A DNA stretch of 64,000 nucleotides. Source: Curtobacterium sp. ER1/6 (GTDB lineage Bacteria; Actinomycetota; Actinomycetes; Actinomycetales; Microbacteriaceae). Every line of letters starts with the position of its first letter. Position 1 is the stretch's first letter. The position numbers were made by a program, and so were the translations under genes. This document shows, in pieces, positions 8,279 through 16,416 of the stretch. Below the pieces are notes generated by a model. It was given only the letters and a program-made list of their open reading frames with translations. It was not told the origin of the DNA and did not search any database. The stretch is from contig NZ_MJAK01000007.1 in assembly GCF_001742745.1 (NCBI RefSeq), positions 97,783 through 161,782 on the forward strand, given 5' to 3'.

Positions 8279-9435
8279 ACGCGCCGCTGCGCCGGGCCCG
8301 GATCGACCTCGACGCGTACCGGTCGAACCTCGACCTGGTCCGCGGCTGGATGGCACCGGTCGAGGTCATGGCGATCATGAAGGCCGACGCCTACGGGCAC
8401 GGCCTCGAGCCGATCGCCCTCGCCGCCGTCGACGCCGGGGTCCGGTGGATCGGGGTGCTGACGGTGCCCGCGGCGCTGCGACTGCGGTCGATCGGCATCG
8501 GCGAGGACGTCCACCTCTTCACCTGGCAGCACGACCCCGCGCTCGACTTCCGGGATGCGATCGACTCGGCGATCGACCTCGGCGTCTCGAACGTCGCCGA
8601 GCTGCAGCGGGTCGTCGACGCCGTCGACCAGCGTCCCGCCCGCGTGCACCTCGGCGTCGACTCCGGTCTGCACCGCGACGGCGCCACGGCCGATGTCTGG
8701 CCCGACCTGGTGTCCCTGGCCGTGCAGGCGCAGCGTGCCGGTCGGATCGAGGTCGTCGCTGCGTACACGCACCTCGCCGAGTCCTCCGACGACGACGACA
8801 GCGCCGCGGTGGCGGTGTTCGACCGCGCCGTCGAGGCGGCGGAGGACCTCGGGCTCGACCTGCCGATGGAGCACGTCGCGGCGTCGCTCGCCGGGCTCGA
8901 GCGCAAGGAGTTCCGGAAGGACATGGTCCGGATGGGCGCCAACCTGTTCGGCATCCCCGGGGCCGACGGTGTCTCCGCCGCGGACCTCGGTCTCGAGCCG
9001 GTGATGACGCTGACGGCCTCGGTCGCGAAGACGAAGCGGGTGCCCGTCGACACGGGCGTCTCGTACGACTACACGTACCGCACCAGCGCGGAGACGACGC
9101 TCGCCCTCGTGCCGGTCGGCTACGCGGACGGTGTCCCGCGCCTGGCGCAGGGGCGGATCGAGGTCACGATCGCCGGCAAGCGCTACCCGATCGCCGGTCG
9201 GGTCGCCATGGACCAGTTCCTGGTCGACGTCGGCGACGACGAGGTCCGGGTCGGCGACCCCGTCGTGCTCTTCGGCACGGGGGAGCACGGCGAGATGACC
9301 GTCCTCGAGTGGGGCGAGGCGCTCGGCACGATCGGCGAAGAGGTGACGTGCCGCATCGGCGCCCGCGTCCCGCGTGAGGTCGTCGGACACGAGGTCGGCG
9401 GGCGCGTCGGCGACTACCTGCGGGAGCAGCCGTGA
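8275..9435 (+). CDS. alr: Alanine racemase paralogue 2
   Basis: Second fold-type-III racemase, 386 residues from the GTG at 8275. The PLP lysine is Lys36 in IMKADAYGHG. The active-site Tyr is in GVSYDYTY, and the canonical Met-Asp-Gln (GRVAMDQFLVD) is kept. The Arg-X-Gly-X-Ala-Leu-Tyr-Gly segment seen in most alanine racemases is changed to VRMGANLFGIPG. Each paralogue thus departs from consensus at a different place. The start follows GGAGG and forms a GTGA overlap with paralogue 1, so the pair is translationally coupled. An ATG-initiated extension to 8200 would overlap paralogue 1 and is rejected. Confidence 0.88.
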   Translation: MNAPLRRARIDLDAYRSNLDLVRGWMAPVEVMAIMKADAYGHGLEPIALAAVDAGVRWIGVLTVPAALRLRSIGIGEDVHLFTWQHDPALDFRDAIDSAIDLGVSNVAELQRVVDAVDQRPARVHLGVDSGLHRDGATADVWPDLVSLAVQAQRAGRIEVVAAYTHLAESSDDDDSAAVAVFDRAVEAAEDLGLDLPMEHVAASLAGLERKEFRKDMVRMGANLFGIPGADGVSAADLGLEPVMTLTASVAKTKRVPVDTGVSYDYTYRTSAETTLALVPVGYADGVPRLAQGRIEVTIAGKRYPIAGRVAMDQFLVDVGDDEVRVGDPVVLFGTGEHGEMTVLEWGEALGTIGEEVTCRIGARVPREVVGHEVGGRVGDYLREQP

Positions 9436-9938
9436 CGGACGCCCCCCGCGTGCTGCTCGACACCACGGTGTCGACGACCGACGAGATGGGCGCGCTCGGC
9501 GCCCGGCTCGCCGCGGTCCTGCGTGCGGGGGACCTCGTCGTCCTCACCGGGCCGCTCGGTGCCGGCAAGACGACGCTGACCCGCGGCCTCGGCGCGGCGC
9601 TCGGCGCACGCGGACAGGTCTCCAGCCCGACCTTCGTGCTCGCCCGGACCCACCCCACCTCGGCGGGGCCGGACCTGGTGCACGTCGACGCCTACCGCCT
9701 GAGCGACCCGGTGGAGCTCGACGACCTCGACCTCGACTGGGACGCCGCGATCGTGGTCGTCGAGTGGGGCCGCGGGTTCGTCGACGGCATCTCCGACGCC
9801 GTGCTCGACGTGGAGATCGTCCGCGCGACCGGAGCGGACGCGTCGACGGACGGCCTCGACCCGGACGACGTGCCGGACGAGCCCCGACGGGTCGTCGTCA
9901 CCGCGACCGGTGCGCGGTGGGCCGACACCGCGCTCTGA
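9432..9938 (+). CDS. tsaE: tRNA t6A biosynthesis ATPase TsaE
   Basis: ATPase that works with TsaB and TsaD in making N6-threonylcarbamoyladenosine at tRNA position 37. It has 168 residues. Visible are the P-loop GPLGAGKTTLTRGL (about residue 40), SPTF (switch region), HVDAYRL and VVVEWG. The C-terminal 40 residues are longer than in E. coli TsaE and Asp-rich. The GTG start overlaps the stop of the upstream racemase by 4 bp. Adjacency to alr and closeness to tsaB-rimI-tsaD is the usual actinobacterial arrangement. Confidence 0.95.
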   Translation: MTDAPRVLLDTTVSTTDEMGALGARLAAVLRAGDLVVLTGPLGAGKTTLTRGLGAALGARGQVSSPTFVLARTHPTSAGPDLVHVDAYRLSDPVELDDLDLDWDAAIVVVEWGRGFVDGISDAVLDVEIVRATGADASTDGLDPDDVPDEPRRVVVTATGARWADTAL

Positions 9939-9953
9939 CGGGTTCCGCGGTGG

Positions 9954-10133
9954 TCACTCGCCGGGAAGGCGAGCGGTCGGGTCGATGAAGAAGTCGGCGT
10001 AGCTCGGCTCGGCGACGGGGAGCCACCCCACCCGGGCGTGCACGAGCGCCTCGAGTTCGGCGGGCGGTGTCAGCCCGCGACGGCGCCACTGGTCGGGGTC
10101 GCGGTGCACGGCAGTACGAGGGGTCCAGGGCAT
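9954..10133 (-). CDS. Small hypothetical protein
   Basis: 59 residues, rich in Pro, Arg and Trp, starting MPWTPRTAVHRDPDQW. No domain is recognised. The ATG at 10133 is chosen because AGGAAGGA lies 7 nt upstream of it; the frame extends to 10190 without support. It is convergent with tsaE, with only 15 nt between the two stops, and divergent from tsaB. Gene status rests on the good ribosome-binding site and is moderate. Confidence 0.5.
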   Translation of the reverse strand: MPWTPRTAVHRDPDQWRRRGLTPPAELEALVHARVGWLPVAEPSYADFFIDPTARLPGE

Positions 10134-10199
10134 CGAGCGTCCTTCCTGTTCGTGTCGCGTGTGCTCTGCATGTGTTCGGCAGAACATCACCGGAGAGTA

Positions 10200-10228
10200 T
10201 TCCTACTCGACCCACGGTGATTCTGCAA
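10200..10228 (-). promoter_or_regulatory. Candidate promoter for the small minus-strand gene
   Basis: On the minus strand, TTGCAG (-35, 10223-10228), 17 bp, TAGGAA (-10, 10200-10205). The region is less G+C-rich than its surroundings. Confidence 0.35.
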
Positions 10229-10263
10229 ACGCTTGCTCACAAACCCGGCGGCGCGGTCGGACC

Positions 10264-10269
10264 TACGAT
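10264..10269 (+). promoter_or_regulatory. -10 hexamer for leaderless tsaB
   Basis: TACGAT ends 6 nt before the GTG start at 10276. Confidence 0.5.
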
Positions 10270-10275
10270 GGACGG

Positions 10276-10902
10276 GTGCTCCTCGCCATCGACACGTCAG
10301 CCGGTACCTCCGTCGCGGTCGTCGACCCGACGACCGGCCGGACCGTCGCCGAGCGCAGCACCGACGACTCCCGCCGCCACGCCGAGGTCATCGGACCGTT
10401 CCTCGCCGAGGTCCTCGCCGAGGCCGGGATCACCGGCGCCGACGTCACCGGCGTCGTCGCCGGCACGGGTCCCGGCCCCTTCACCGGGCTGCGCGTCGGC
10501 ATCGCGGCCGCGCGCACCTTCGCCGCCGCCCGCGGCGTCCCCGTCCTGCCCCTCGTCAGCCACGACGCGATCGCGGCCGACCAGGCCCAGGACGGTCCGT
10601 TCGTCGTCCTGACGGACGCGCGTCGGCGCGAGGTCTACTGGAGCGCCTACGACCGGACCGGCACACGGGTGGCGGGTCCGGGACTCGCCAGGCCGGCGGA
10701 CCTGGACGAGGCGATCCGTGCCTCCCGTCCGGACGCGGTGGGCTGGGACAGGGTGACGGTCGCGACGGTGCCGGCCGGGAGGCTCGGGGCGATCGCCGCG
10801 GACCGGCTCGCCTCCGGCGCGCCCTTCGCCGACGACACCCCGCTGTACCTGCGCGACCCCGACGTGACGGTGCCGGGAGCCCCGAAGCGGGTCGTCCGGT
10901 GA
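10276..10902 (+). CDS. tsaB: tRNA t6A biosynthesis protein TsaB
   Basis: Non-catalytic partner of TsaD in the t6A complex. It has 208 residues and an ASKHA fold. The N-terminus VLLAIDTSAGTSVAVVD and the segment GTGPGPFTGLRVGIAAARTFA are hallmarks of TsaB/YeaZ. The GTG at 10276 follows a -10 hexamer by 6 nt; the longer frame to 10159 runs through the promoter. It overlaps rimI by 4 bp. The coding stretch near 10705-10725 carries a half-site of the family B repeat (GTGCCTCCCGTCCGG). Confidence 0.94.
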   Translation: MLLAIDTSAGTSVAVVDPTTGRTVAERSTDDSRRHAEVIGPFLAEVLAEAGITGADVTGVVAGTGPGPFTGLRVGIAAARTFAAARGVPVLPLVSHDAIAADQAQDGPFVVLTDARRREVYWSAYDRTGTRVAGPGLARPADLDEAIRASRPDAVGWDRVTVATVPAGRLGAIAADRLASGAPFADDTPLYLRDPDVTVPGAPKRVVR

Positions 10903-11435
10903 GCGGACCGGCGGCGGACGGACTGCGGATGCGCCGGGCGGTCCCGCAGGACCTCGACGACATCATGTGGCTCGAGCACGCCTCGTTCCCGACGGACGCC
11001 TGGTCGGCGTCGCAGATGTCCGGCGAGCTCTGGTCGCCGCACGGGTACTACGTCGTGGTCGAGACCACGGAGGACGGCGCCCCGACGGTCGTCGGCTACG
11101 CCGGGCTGTCCTCGCTCGCCGGCAACCCCGTCGCGGACGTGCAGACCATCGCCGTCGCGGCCGAGCAGCGGGGGCGGGGGATCGGGAGGGCGCTCTTCAC
11201 GGAACTGCTCGACGAGGCCCGTCGACGCGGGGTGCACGAGGTGTTCCTCGAGGTCCGTGCCGACAACCCCGTGGCCCAGGCGATGTACGCGGCGGCCGGC
11301 TTCGAGCAGATCGCCGTCCGCCCCCGCTACTACCAGCCGGACGGTGTCGACGCGTGGGTGATGCGGGCGAAGCTCGCACCCGCGCCGACCGGCCCCGGAC
11401 CCATCGGACAGGAGACCCTCGGTGAGCGCGACTGA
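10899..11435 (+). CDS. rimI: Ribosomal-protein-alanine N-acetyltransferase RimI
   Basis: GNAT acetyltransferase expected to act on the N-terminus of ribosomal protein S18 or other proteins. It has 178 residues. The acetyl-CoA motif is [11 protein letters not shown], preceded by VQTIAVA and followed by [19 protein letters not shown]. It is translationally coupled to tsaB (GTGA overlap) and overlaps tsaD by 14 bp; tsaB-rimI-tsaD is a widespread bacterial cluster. The C-terminal tail after VMRAKL is Pro/Gly-rich and poorly conserved. Confidence 0.93.
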   Translation: MSGPAADGLRMRRAVPQDLDDIMWLEHASFPTDAWSASQMSGELWSPHGYYVVVETTEDGAPTVVGYAGLSSLAGNPVADVQTIAVAAEQRGRGIGRALFTELLDEARRRGVHEVFLEVRADNPVAQAMYAAAGFEQIAVRPRYYQPDGVDAWVMRAKLAPAPTGPGPIGQETLGERD

Positions 11436-12477
11436 ACCCCTGGTGCTCGGCATCGAGACGAGCTGCGACGAGACAGGGGTCGGCATCGTCCGCGGCACCA
11501 CCCTGCTGGCCAACGTCATCGCCTCGAGCATGGAGGAGCACGCGCGCTACGGCGGGGTCGTGCCCGAGGTCGCGGCGCGGGCACACCTCGAGGCGATGAC
11601 CCCGACCCTGCACGAGGCCCTCGAGCGCGCGGGCGTGACGCTCGACGAGCTCGACGCGGTCGCGGTGACCGCGGGACCGGGGCTCGCGGGCGCCCTCATG
11701 GTCGGGGTCGGCGCGGCCAAGGCACTCGCGGTCGCGACCGGCAAGCCGCTGTACGGGGTGAACCACCTCGTCGGGCACGTCGGTGCGGACGTGCTGCGCG
11801 CGGACGACACCGCGATCGAGCTGCCGACCGTGGCGCTGCTGGTCTCCGGCGGGCACACCTCGCTGCTGCTCGTGCGCGACCTGGTCGGCGACGTCGAACT
11901 GCTCGGCGAGACCATCGACGACGCCGCGGGCGAGGCGTTCGACAAGGTCGCGCGGCTGCTCGGCCTGCCCTACCCCGGCGGCCCGCAGATCGACCGGGCG
12001 GCTGCCGACGGCGACCCGACCGCGATCCGCTTCCCCCGCGGCCTCACGCTGCCGAAGGACATGGCGGCGCACCGGTACGACTTCTCGTTCTCGGGACTCA
12101 AGACGGCCGTCGCGCGCTGGGTCGAGAAGTGCCGCGACGAGGGCCGCGAGGTGCCGGTCGCGGACGTCGCGGCGTCGTTCCGCGAGGCCGTCGTGGACGT
12201 CCTCCTCACGAAGGCGCTCGCCGCGTGCCGGGACACCGGCGTCGACCGGCTGCTGCTCGGCGGCGGGGTCGTCGCGAACGCCCGGCTCCGCGCCGTCGCC
12301 GAGGAGCGGTGCGCTGCCGCCGGCGTCGCGCTGCGGATCCCGCCGTTCGACCTCTGCACGGACAACGGCGCGATGATCGCCGCGATCGGTGCGCGTCTGG
12401 TGGCCGAGGGGCACGCGCCGAGCGACCTCGGGATCGCCGCCGACTCGACCCTGCCGGTGACGACCATCCAGGTCTGA
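11422..12477 (+). CDS. tsaD: tRNA t6A threonylcarbamoyltransferase TsaD
   Basis: Catalyses transfer of the threonylcarbamoyl group to A37 of ANN-decoding tRNAs. It has 351 residues, the normal size. The motifs are [15 protein letters not shown] at the N-terminus, the metal-binding HLVGH (about residues 114-118), [30 protein letters not shown] and the C-terminal TDNGAMIA. It starts with GTG inside the end of rimI, so it is likely co-translated. It completes the TsaB/D/E set in this window. Confidence 0.96.
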   Translation: MSATEPLVLGIETSCDETGVGIVRGTTLLANVIASSMEEHARYGGVVPEVAARAHLEAMTPTLHEALERAGVTLDELDAVAVTAGPGLAGALMVGVGAAKALAVATGKPLYGVNHLVGHVGADVLRADDTAIELPTVALLVSGGHTSLLLVRDLVGDVELLGETIDDAAGEAFDKVARLLGLPYPGGPQIDRAAADGDPTAIRFPRGLTLPKDMAAHRYDFSFSGLKTAVARWVEKCRDEGREVPVADVAASFREAVVDVLLTKALAACRDTGVDRLLLGGGVVANARLRAVAEERCAAAGVALRIPPFDLCTDNGAMIAAIGARLVAEGHAPSDLGIAADSTLPVTTIQV

Positions 12478-12569
12478 CCGGCGGGCCCGGCCGGGCTGCC
12501 GAGACCGGGCGGAGGCGCTTGTGGGAGGATCCTCTCGGGCGCCGACCGGGCGCCGAGGAGGGGTGGACG

Positions 12570-13355
12570 GTGTCCGATCAGAACCAGTGGCCGAAGCCGG
12601 GCGAGTCGAACGGGTCGCCCGACGGCCAGCAGCCCGACGGCCAGCAGCCCGACGTCCGGCACCAGGACGGGCAGCAGTCGGGCGCGTACCAGCCCCCGAT
12701 GTCGGCGCCGTCGAGCAGCGCGCAGGACCCGTGGTCGCGGTCCGGTCAGGGCACCGCGGCCCAGGGCGTCACCGGCGGCTCCACCGCGCCCCGGGGACAG
12801 CAGGGCCCGTCGTCGTACGGGCAGCAGCCCCAGCCGGGGCAGCAGGCCCCGTACGGGCAGGCGCCGCAGGGCCAGCAGACGCCGTACGGGCAGCAGCCGA
12901 CGGGCGCGCCCTACGGTCAGGCGGGCGCGAACCCGTACGCGCAGCAGTCCCCGGGCAACCCGTACGCGCAGCCCCAGGGCAACCCGTACGCGCAGCAGCA
13001 GGGCGGCAACCCCTACGCGGCGCCCTACGCCACCGGCGGGTACCAGCCCTACGCGCAGCGTCCGCGGACGAACACGCTGGCGATCCTGTCCATCGTGTTC
13101 GCCTACGCGGGCATCATCATCTGGCCGCTCGTCATCCTGTCGAGCCCGGCCGGCGCGATCATGGGCCACATCGCCCTCGGCAAGATCAAGCAGTCCGGTG
13201 AGGCCGGCCGCGGCCTGGCGCTCGCCGGGATCATCGGCGGGTGGGTCCTGACCGGGCTGTACGTGCTGTTCGCGGTCGTCTTCATCATCGCGATCGCCTC
13301 GTCGCACGGCTACTCCGACTCGTACGACTACGACTCGGGCGCCTTCATCGGCTGA
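12570..13355 (+). CDS. DUF4190 membrane protein with Pro/Gln-rich N-terminus
   Basis: 261 residues. Residues 1-165 are a low-complexity cytoplasmic tail of Gly-Gln-Gln-Pro and Asn-Pro-Tyr-Ala-Gln repeats. The DUF4190 region follows, with two transmembrane segments (LAILSIVFAYAGIII... and LAGIIGGWVLTGLYVLF) around the signature MGHIALGKIKQSGEAGRGLALAG. Function is unknown. The GTG at 12570 has GAGGAGG 7 nt upstream; the longer frame to 12129 lies inside tsaD. A strong terminator follows 12 nt after the stop. Confidence 0.82.
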   Translation: MSDQNQWPKPGESNGSPDGQQPDGQQPDVRHQDGQQSGAYQPPMSAPSSSAQDPWSRSGQGTAAQGVTGGSTAPRGQQGPSSYGQQPQPGQQAPYGQAPQGQQTPYGQQPTGAPYGQAGANPYAQQSPGNPYAQPQGNPYAQQQGGNPYAAPYATGGYQPYAQRPRTNTLAILSIVFAYAGIIIWPLVILSSPAGAIMGHIALGKIKQSGEAGRGLALAGIIGGWVLTGLYVLFAVVFIIAIASSHGYSDSYDYDSGAFIG

Positions 13356-13367
13356 CCAGTCCGCGAG

Positions 13368-13408
13368 AACGACAGGACCCCGCGAACGGTTCGCGGGGTC
13401 CTGTCGTT
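13368..13408. terminator. Strong hairpin terminator
   Basis: Perfect 20-bp inverted repeat (13368-13387 with 13389-13408) right after the DUF4190 gene. Because the next gene is convergent, it may serve both strands. Confidence 0.85.
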
Positions 13409-13492
13409 CCTCCCGAGGAGACGTGGCAACCGACGCGACACCGACGCCGGACCTGCACCGTCTCGAAACCCGCGCCGACGCGCTCCTGCGCC

Positions 13493-14695
13493 CTACCCGG
13501 CCACCCCGGTGAGCCGCTCGCACAGGACCGCGGTGTGTCGTCCCTCCAGGCGGGTGAGCACCAGCGTGACCGACCGGCGCCCCCGCAGCCGCAACCGCTT
13601 CCGGAACTGCGCGGGATCGACGTCGACTCCGCGCTTCTTGATCTCCACGGTGCCGACGTCCTCGGCGGCCAGGCGGGCGGCGAGCTGCTTCACGTCGAGC
13701 GGCATCGTGTCGAGCACCCGGAACCCCTGTGCGAAGGGCGTCGTGACGGCCCGGTCCGAGGTGACGTAGGCGATCCCGTCCGAGAGCATCCGGCCGTCCA
13801 GGGACCGGGCGAGGTCGCCGATGAGCCGGGCGCGGATCACGGCGCCGTCCGGCTCGTACAGGTAGGTGCCGACCGGACCGACCTCGACGTCCTCCGCGTC
13901 GGCGGGACCGGTGAGCTCGGCGATCCCGTGCGCACCGATGACGGTCGCCGCGCGCCGGACGCCGGCGCGGGCGAGCGGGCCCGACCAGAGGACGAGCTCG
14001 ACGACCTCGCGGTCGACGGAGACCCACTGCGCCTCGAGGGTGTCGGGGATCAGGTCGCGGTCGATGCCCGGGCCGAGCTTCACGCCCGTCGGGGTCGTCG
14101 TGGCCGCGGCGAAGACGGTGTCGAGCGAGGGCGACCAGTCGTCCGGGTCGGCGAGGCGCTTCGTGTTCGCGTGTCCGGCCGTCCGACGCGCGGGGTCCAT
14201 CCACACGCCGTCGACGCGGGACAGGTCGAAGTCGGCGGCGTCGCCGAGCTCGACGCGCGCGTTCGGCCAGAGCGCGAGGTTGTGCGTCGCGACGGCCGCG
14301 GTCACCTCGTCGCGGTCGACCGCCGTGACGTCGAGGTCGAGCGCGGCCATCGCCATCGCGTCCCCGCCGATGCCGCAGCCGAGATCGGCCACCCGCGTCA
14401 GACCCGCGGCGGCGAAGCGTCCGGCGTGCAGTGCGGCGACCTGCAGCCGCGTGGCCTGCTCGAGTCCGGCCTCGGTGAAGAGCATGCGCGCGGCGAAGTC
14501 GCCGAACTTCCCGCGCGCCTTCTGGCGCAGCTTCGCCTGTGTGAGGACGGCGGCCACGAGCCCGGGGTCGTGCCCCTCGGCGCGCAGCCGCGAGACCACG
14601 CGGACGATCTCGCCCCCGTCCGAGACACCGGGGGTACGGTCGAGCAGGGCCATCCCCTCGGGGGTCAGCAACTGAGCGAGATCGGCGGCTTCCAC
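13493..14695 (-). CDS. Class I SAM-dependent methyltransferase with THUMP-like domain
   Basis: 400 residues. The SAM-binding motif VADLGCGIGGDAMAMA lies at about residues 95-110, followed by TAVDRDE and VWMDPARR, which stands where nucleic-acid methyltransferases carry a catalytic motif. The C-terminal quarter (GTVEIKKRGVDVDPAQFRKRL) resembles the THUMP-like fold of this family. The substrate is unknown but is presumably RNA. The GTG at 14695 is chosen because GAGGA lies 8 nt upstream; the frame extends to 14806 through the CIRCE operators with no homology. It is divergent from groES. Confidence 0.82.
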   Translation of the reverse strand: MEAADLAQLLTPEGMALLDRTPGVSDGGEIVRVVSRLRAEGHDPGLVAAVLTQAKLRQKARGKFGDFAARMLFTEAGLEQATRLQVAALHAGRFAAAGLTRVADLGCGIGGDAMAMAALDLDVTAVDRDEVTAAVATHNLALWPNARVELGDAADFDLSRVDGVWMDPARRTAGHANTKRLADPDDWSPSLDTVFAAATTTPTGVKLGPGIDRDLIPDTLEAQWVSVDREVVELVLWSGPLARAGVRRAATVIGAHGIAELTGPADAEDVEVGPVGTYLYEPDGAVIRARLIGDLARSLDGRMLSDGIAYVTSDRAVTTPFAQGFRVLDTMPLDVKQLAARLAAEDVGTVEIKKRGVDVDPAQFRKRLRLRGRRSVTLVLTRLEGRHTAVLCERLTGVAG

Positions 14696-14734
14696 CCGAC
14701 GATCCTCGCAGGTCGCCGGGAGCCCGGCCGTGTG

Positions 14735-14761
14735 CTGGCACTCGGATTGACCGAGTGCCAG
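14735..14761. promoter_or_regulatory. CIRCE operator 1 (HrcA binding site)
   Basis: CTGGCACTC, 9 nt, GAGTGCCAG: a perfect 9-9-9 inverted repeat matching the CIRCE consensus apart from the outermost bases. It overlaps the groES -35 hexamer. Confidence 0.9.
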
Positions 14762-14775
14762 ACTGTCCCTAGACT
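14747..14775 (+). promoter_or_regulatory. groES promoter
   Basis: TTGACC (-35, 14747-14752), 17-bp spacer, TAGACT (-10, 14770-14775). Transcription would start about 14782, inside the second CIRCE, so HrcA could block both polymerase binding and start. Confidence 0.8.
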
Positions 14776-14779
14776 CGCG

Positions 14780-14806
14780 TTGGCACTCTCCTGTGCGTAG
14801 TGCCAA
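14780..14806. promoter_or_regulatory. CIRCE operator 2
   Basis: TTGGCACTC, 9 nt, TAGTGCCAA: one mismatch from a perfect 9-9-9 inverted repeat. It covers the predicted groES transcription start. Confidence 0.85.
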
Positions 14807-14853
14807 CCGGTTCCCATCTGTACCGAGTCAGTACCGAGAAAGAAGAGGTCACC

Positions 14854-15150
14854 GTGGCCGTCACCATCAAGCCGCTCGAGGATCGCATCGTCATCCGCCA
14901 GGTCGAGGCGGAGCAGACCACCGCTTCCGGTCTCGTCATCCCGGACACCGCGAAGGAGAAGCCCCAGGAGGGCGAGGTCGTCGCCGTGGGTCCGGGTCGC
15001 ATCGACGACAACGGCAACCGCGTCCCGCTCGACGTCGCCGTCGGCGACAAGGTCATCTACTCGAAGTACGGCGGCACCGAGGTCAAGTACTCCGGCGAGG
15101 ACCTGCTCGTCCTCTCGGCGCGCGACGTCCTCGCGGTCATCGAGCACTGA
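14854..15150 (+). CDS. groES: Co-chaperonin GroES
   Basis: 10-kDa lid of the GroEL chaperonin, 98 residues. The fold signatures [16 protein letters not shown], the mobile loop [19 protein letters not shown] and [16 protein letters not shown] are intact. The GTG at 14854 follows AGAAGAGG. No groEL follows: a terminator stands 13 nt after the stop and the next gene is rarD. GroEL must therefore be elsewhere in the genome. Two CIRCE operators indicate HrcA heat-shock control. Confidence 0.97.
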   Translation: MAVTIKPLEDRIVIRQVEAEQTTASGLVIPDTAKEKPQEGEVVAVGPGRIDDNGNRVPLDVAVGDKVIYSKYGGTEVKYSGEDLLVLSARDVLAVIEH

Positions 15151-15163
15151 GCTCACGCCCCAC

Positions 15164-15199
15164 GAACGCCCCGTCCGGCTCCCCGCCGGCGGGGCGTTC
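15164..15199 (+). terminator. groES terminator
   Basis: Stem GAACGCCCCG (15164-15173) with CGGGGCGTTC (15190-15199) and further pairing inside the loop, 13 nt after the groES stop. Confidence 0.8.
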
Positions 15200-15257
15200 C
15201 TGCGTCCGGTGACGGCCGGGAGGCGCGGTGCCGCTCCGCAGCGTCCGACCGGCTTCC

Positions 15258-15263
15258 TAGGAT
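15258..15263 (+). promoter_or_regulatory. -10 hexamer for leaderless rarD
   Basis: TAGGAT ends 6 nt before the GTG start at 15270. A family B half-site (CGGGAGGCGCGG) lies just upstream at about 15217. Confidence 0.5.
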
Positions 15264-15269
15264 GGTTCC

Positions 15270-16232
15270 GTGAGTGAACAGGTGTCGGCCCGGCCGGTCC
15301 GCAGCGAGGCGTCCGTCGGCGTGGTCCAGGCGATCGTGGCGTACGGCCTCTGGGGCCTCATGCCCCTGCTCTTCGCGGCGATGAGCCCCGCCGGCGCGTT
15401 CGAGATCGTTGCCTGGCGCATCGTCTTCGGACTGGCGTTCTGCGCGGTCGCGATCGCCGTCACCCGCTCCTGGCTCCGCACGCGCTCCCTGCTCGCCCAA
15501 CGCCGTGTGGTGCTCGTCATGGGCCTCGCCGCGGTGCTCATCCTGGTGAACTGGACCGTGTACGTCGCCGCGACGACGACGGGCCACACGGTCGAGGCGG
15601 CGCTCGGCTACTTCATCAACCCGCTCGTGACGATCGCGCTCGGCGTCGTGGTCCTCCGTGAGCGCCTGCGGCCGGCGCAGTGGGCGGCGGTCGGCATCAG
15701 CGTCGCGGCCGTCGTCGTGATCGCGATCGGCTACGGGCAGGTGCCGTGGATCTCGCTCGTGCTGGCGTTCTCGTTCGGGCTGTACGGCCTCGTCAAGAAG
15801 CGCGTCGGCGGGACGGTCGACGCGTTGAGCGGGCTGACGCTCGAGACCGCGTGGCTGCTGCCGATCGCGGTCGGTGCGCTCGTCGTGCTCGGGGTCACGG
15901 GACTCGGGGGAGGCCTGACGTTCACGAGCGAGGGGTGGCCGCACGCCGTCGTCACGGTGCTGACCGGTCCGGCGACGGCGGTGCCGCTGCTGCTGTTCGC
16001 GTCGTCCGCACGGCGGGTCAGCCTGTCGACGCTCGGGTTGACGCAGTACCTCGCGCCGGTCCTGCAGCTGCTCGTCGGTGTCGTCGTGCAGCACGAGGCG
16101 ATGCCACCAGCTCGGTGGGTCGGTTTCGGCATCGTCTGGGTGGCGCTCGTGGTGCTCACGGTCGACAGCTTCGCGGCCGCCCGGGCAGCGCGGCGCCGGA
16201 CGTCCGTACCTGCGGCGGTCGAGCCGGCCTGA
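15270..16232 (+). CDS. rarD: EamA-family transporter RarD
   Basis: Inner-membrane permease of the drug/metabolite transporter superfamily, 320 residues with about ten hydrophobic helices in two EamA repeats. The N-terminal GVVQAIVAYGLWGLMPLLFAAM and the middle NWTVYVAATTTGHTVEAALGYFINPL are diagnostic of the RarD subfamily. The substrate is unknown. It is monocistronic between the groES terminator and a convergent palindrome. Confidence 0.9.
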   Translation: MSEQVSARPVRSEASVGVVQAIVAYGLWGLMPLLFAAMSPAGAFEIVAWRIVFGLAFCAVAIAVTRSWLRTRSLLAQRRVVLVMGLAAVLILVNWTVYVAATTTGHTVEAALGYFINPLVTIALGVVVLRERLRPAQWAAVGISVAAVVVIAIGYGQVPWISLVLAFSFGLYGLVKKRVGGTVDALSGLTLETAWLLPIAVGALVVLGVTGLGGGLTFTSEGWPHAVVTVLTGPATAVPLLLFASSARRVSLSTLGLTQYLAPVLQLLVGVVVQHEAMPPARWVGFGIVWVALVVLTVDSFAAARAARRRTSVPAAVEPA

Positions 16233-16292
16233 CGGAGGCGGAGAGCGCCTCCCGTCCGCCTCGGTGCCCGCGCGCGGTCCGAAGCGCTGTGC

Positions 16293-16360
16293 CGAGACTC
16301 GGCCATGCGGACAGTTGCGCGGTACCGCGCCCGCGAAACTGTCCGCGGACGCGAGTCTCG
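16293..16360. repeat. Long imperfect palindrome (30-8-30)
   Basis: Arms 16293-16322 and 16331-16360 pair over CGAGACTCG at the base and GCGGACAGTT nearer the loop, with a mismatched stretch between. It sits between the convergent ends of rarD and livK, next to a separate perfect terminator. It resembles the other long palindromes in architecture but not in sequence. A short half-copy of family B lies just upstream (16244-16260). Confidence 0.7.
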
Positions 16361-16367
16361 CGGGGAC

Positions 16368-16408
16368 GACGTCGGCCCCGGACCTGCGAGAGGTCCGGGG
16401 CCGACGTC
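16368..16408 (-). terminator. livK terminator
   Basis: Perfect 18-bp stem (16368-16385 with 16391-16408) and a 5-nt loop, directly downstream of the livK stop on the minus strand. Confidence 0.9.
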
Positions 16409-16416
16409 GAGCGGTG

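Noticed and set aside
4841..8356. A 1171-residue minus-strand frame opposite glmS, acpS and alr
   Set aside because: Arg/Asp/Val-rich antisense translation of well-supported genes, with no domain and no ribosome-binding site.
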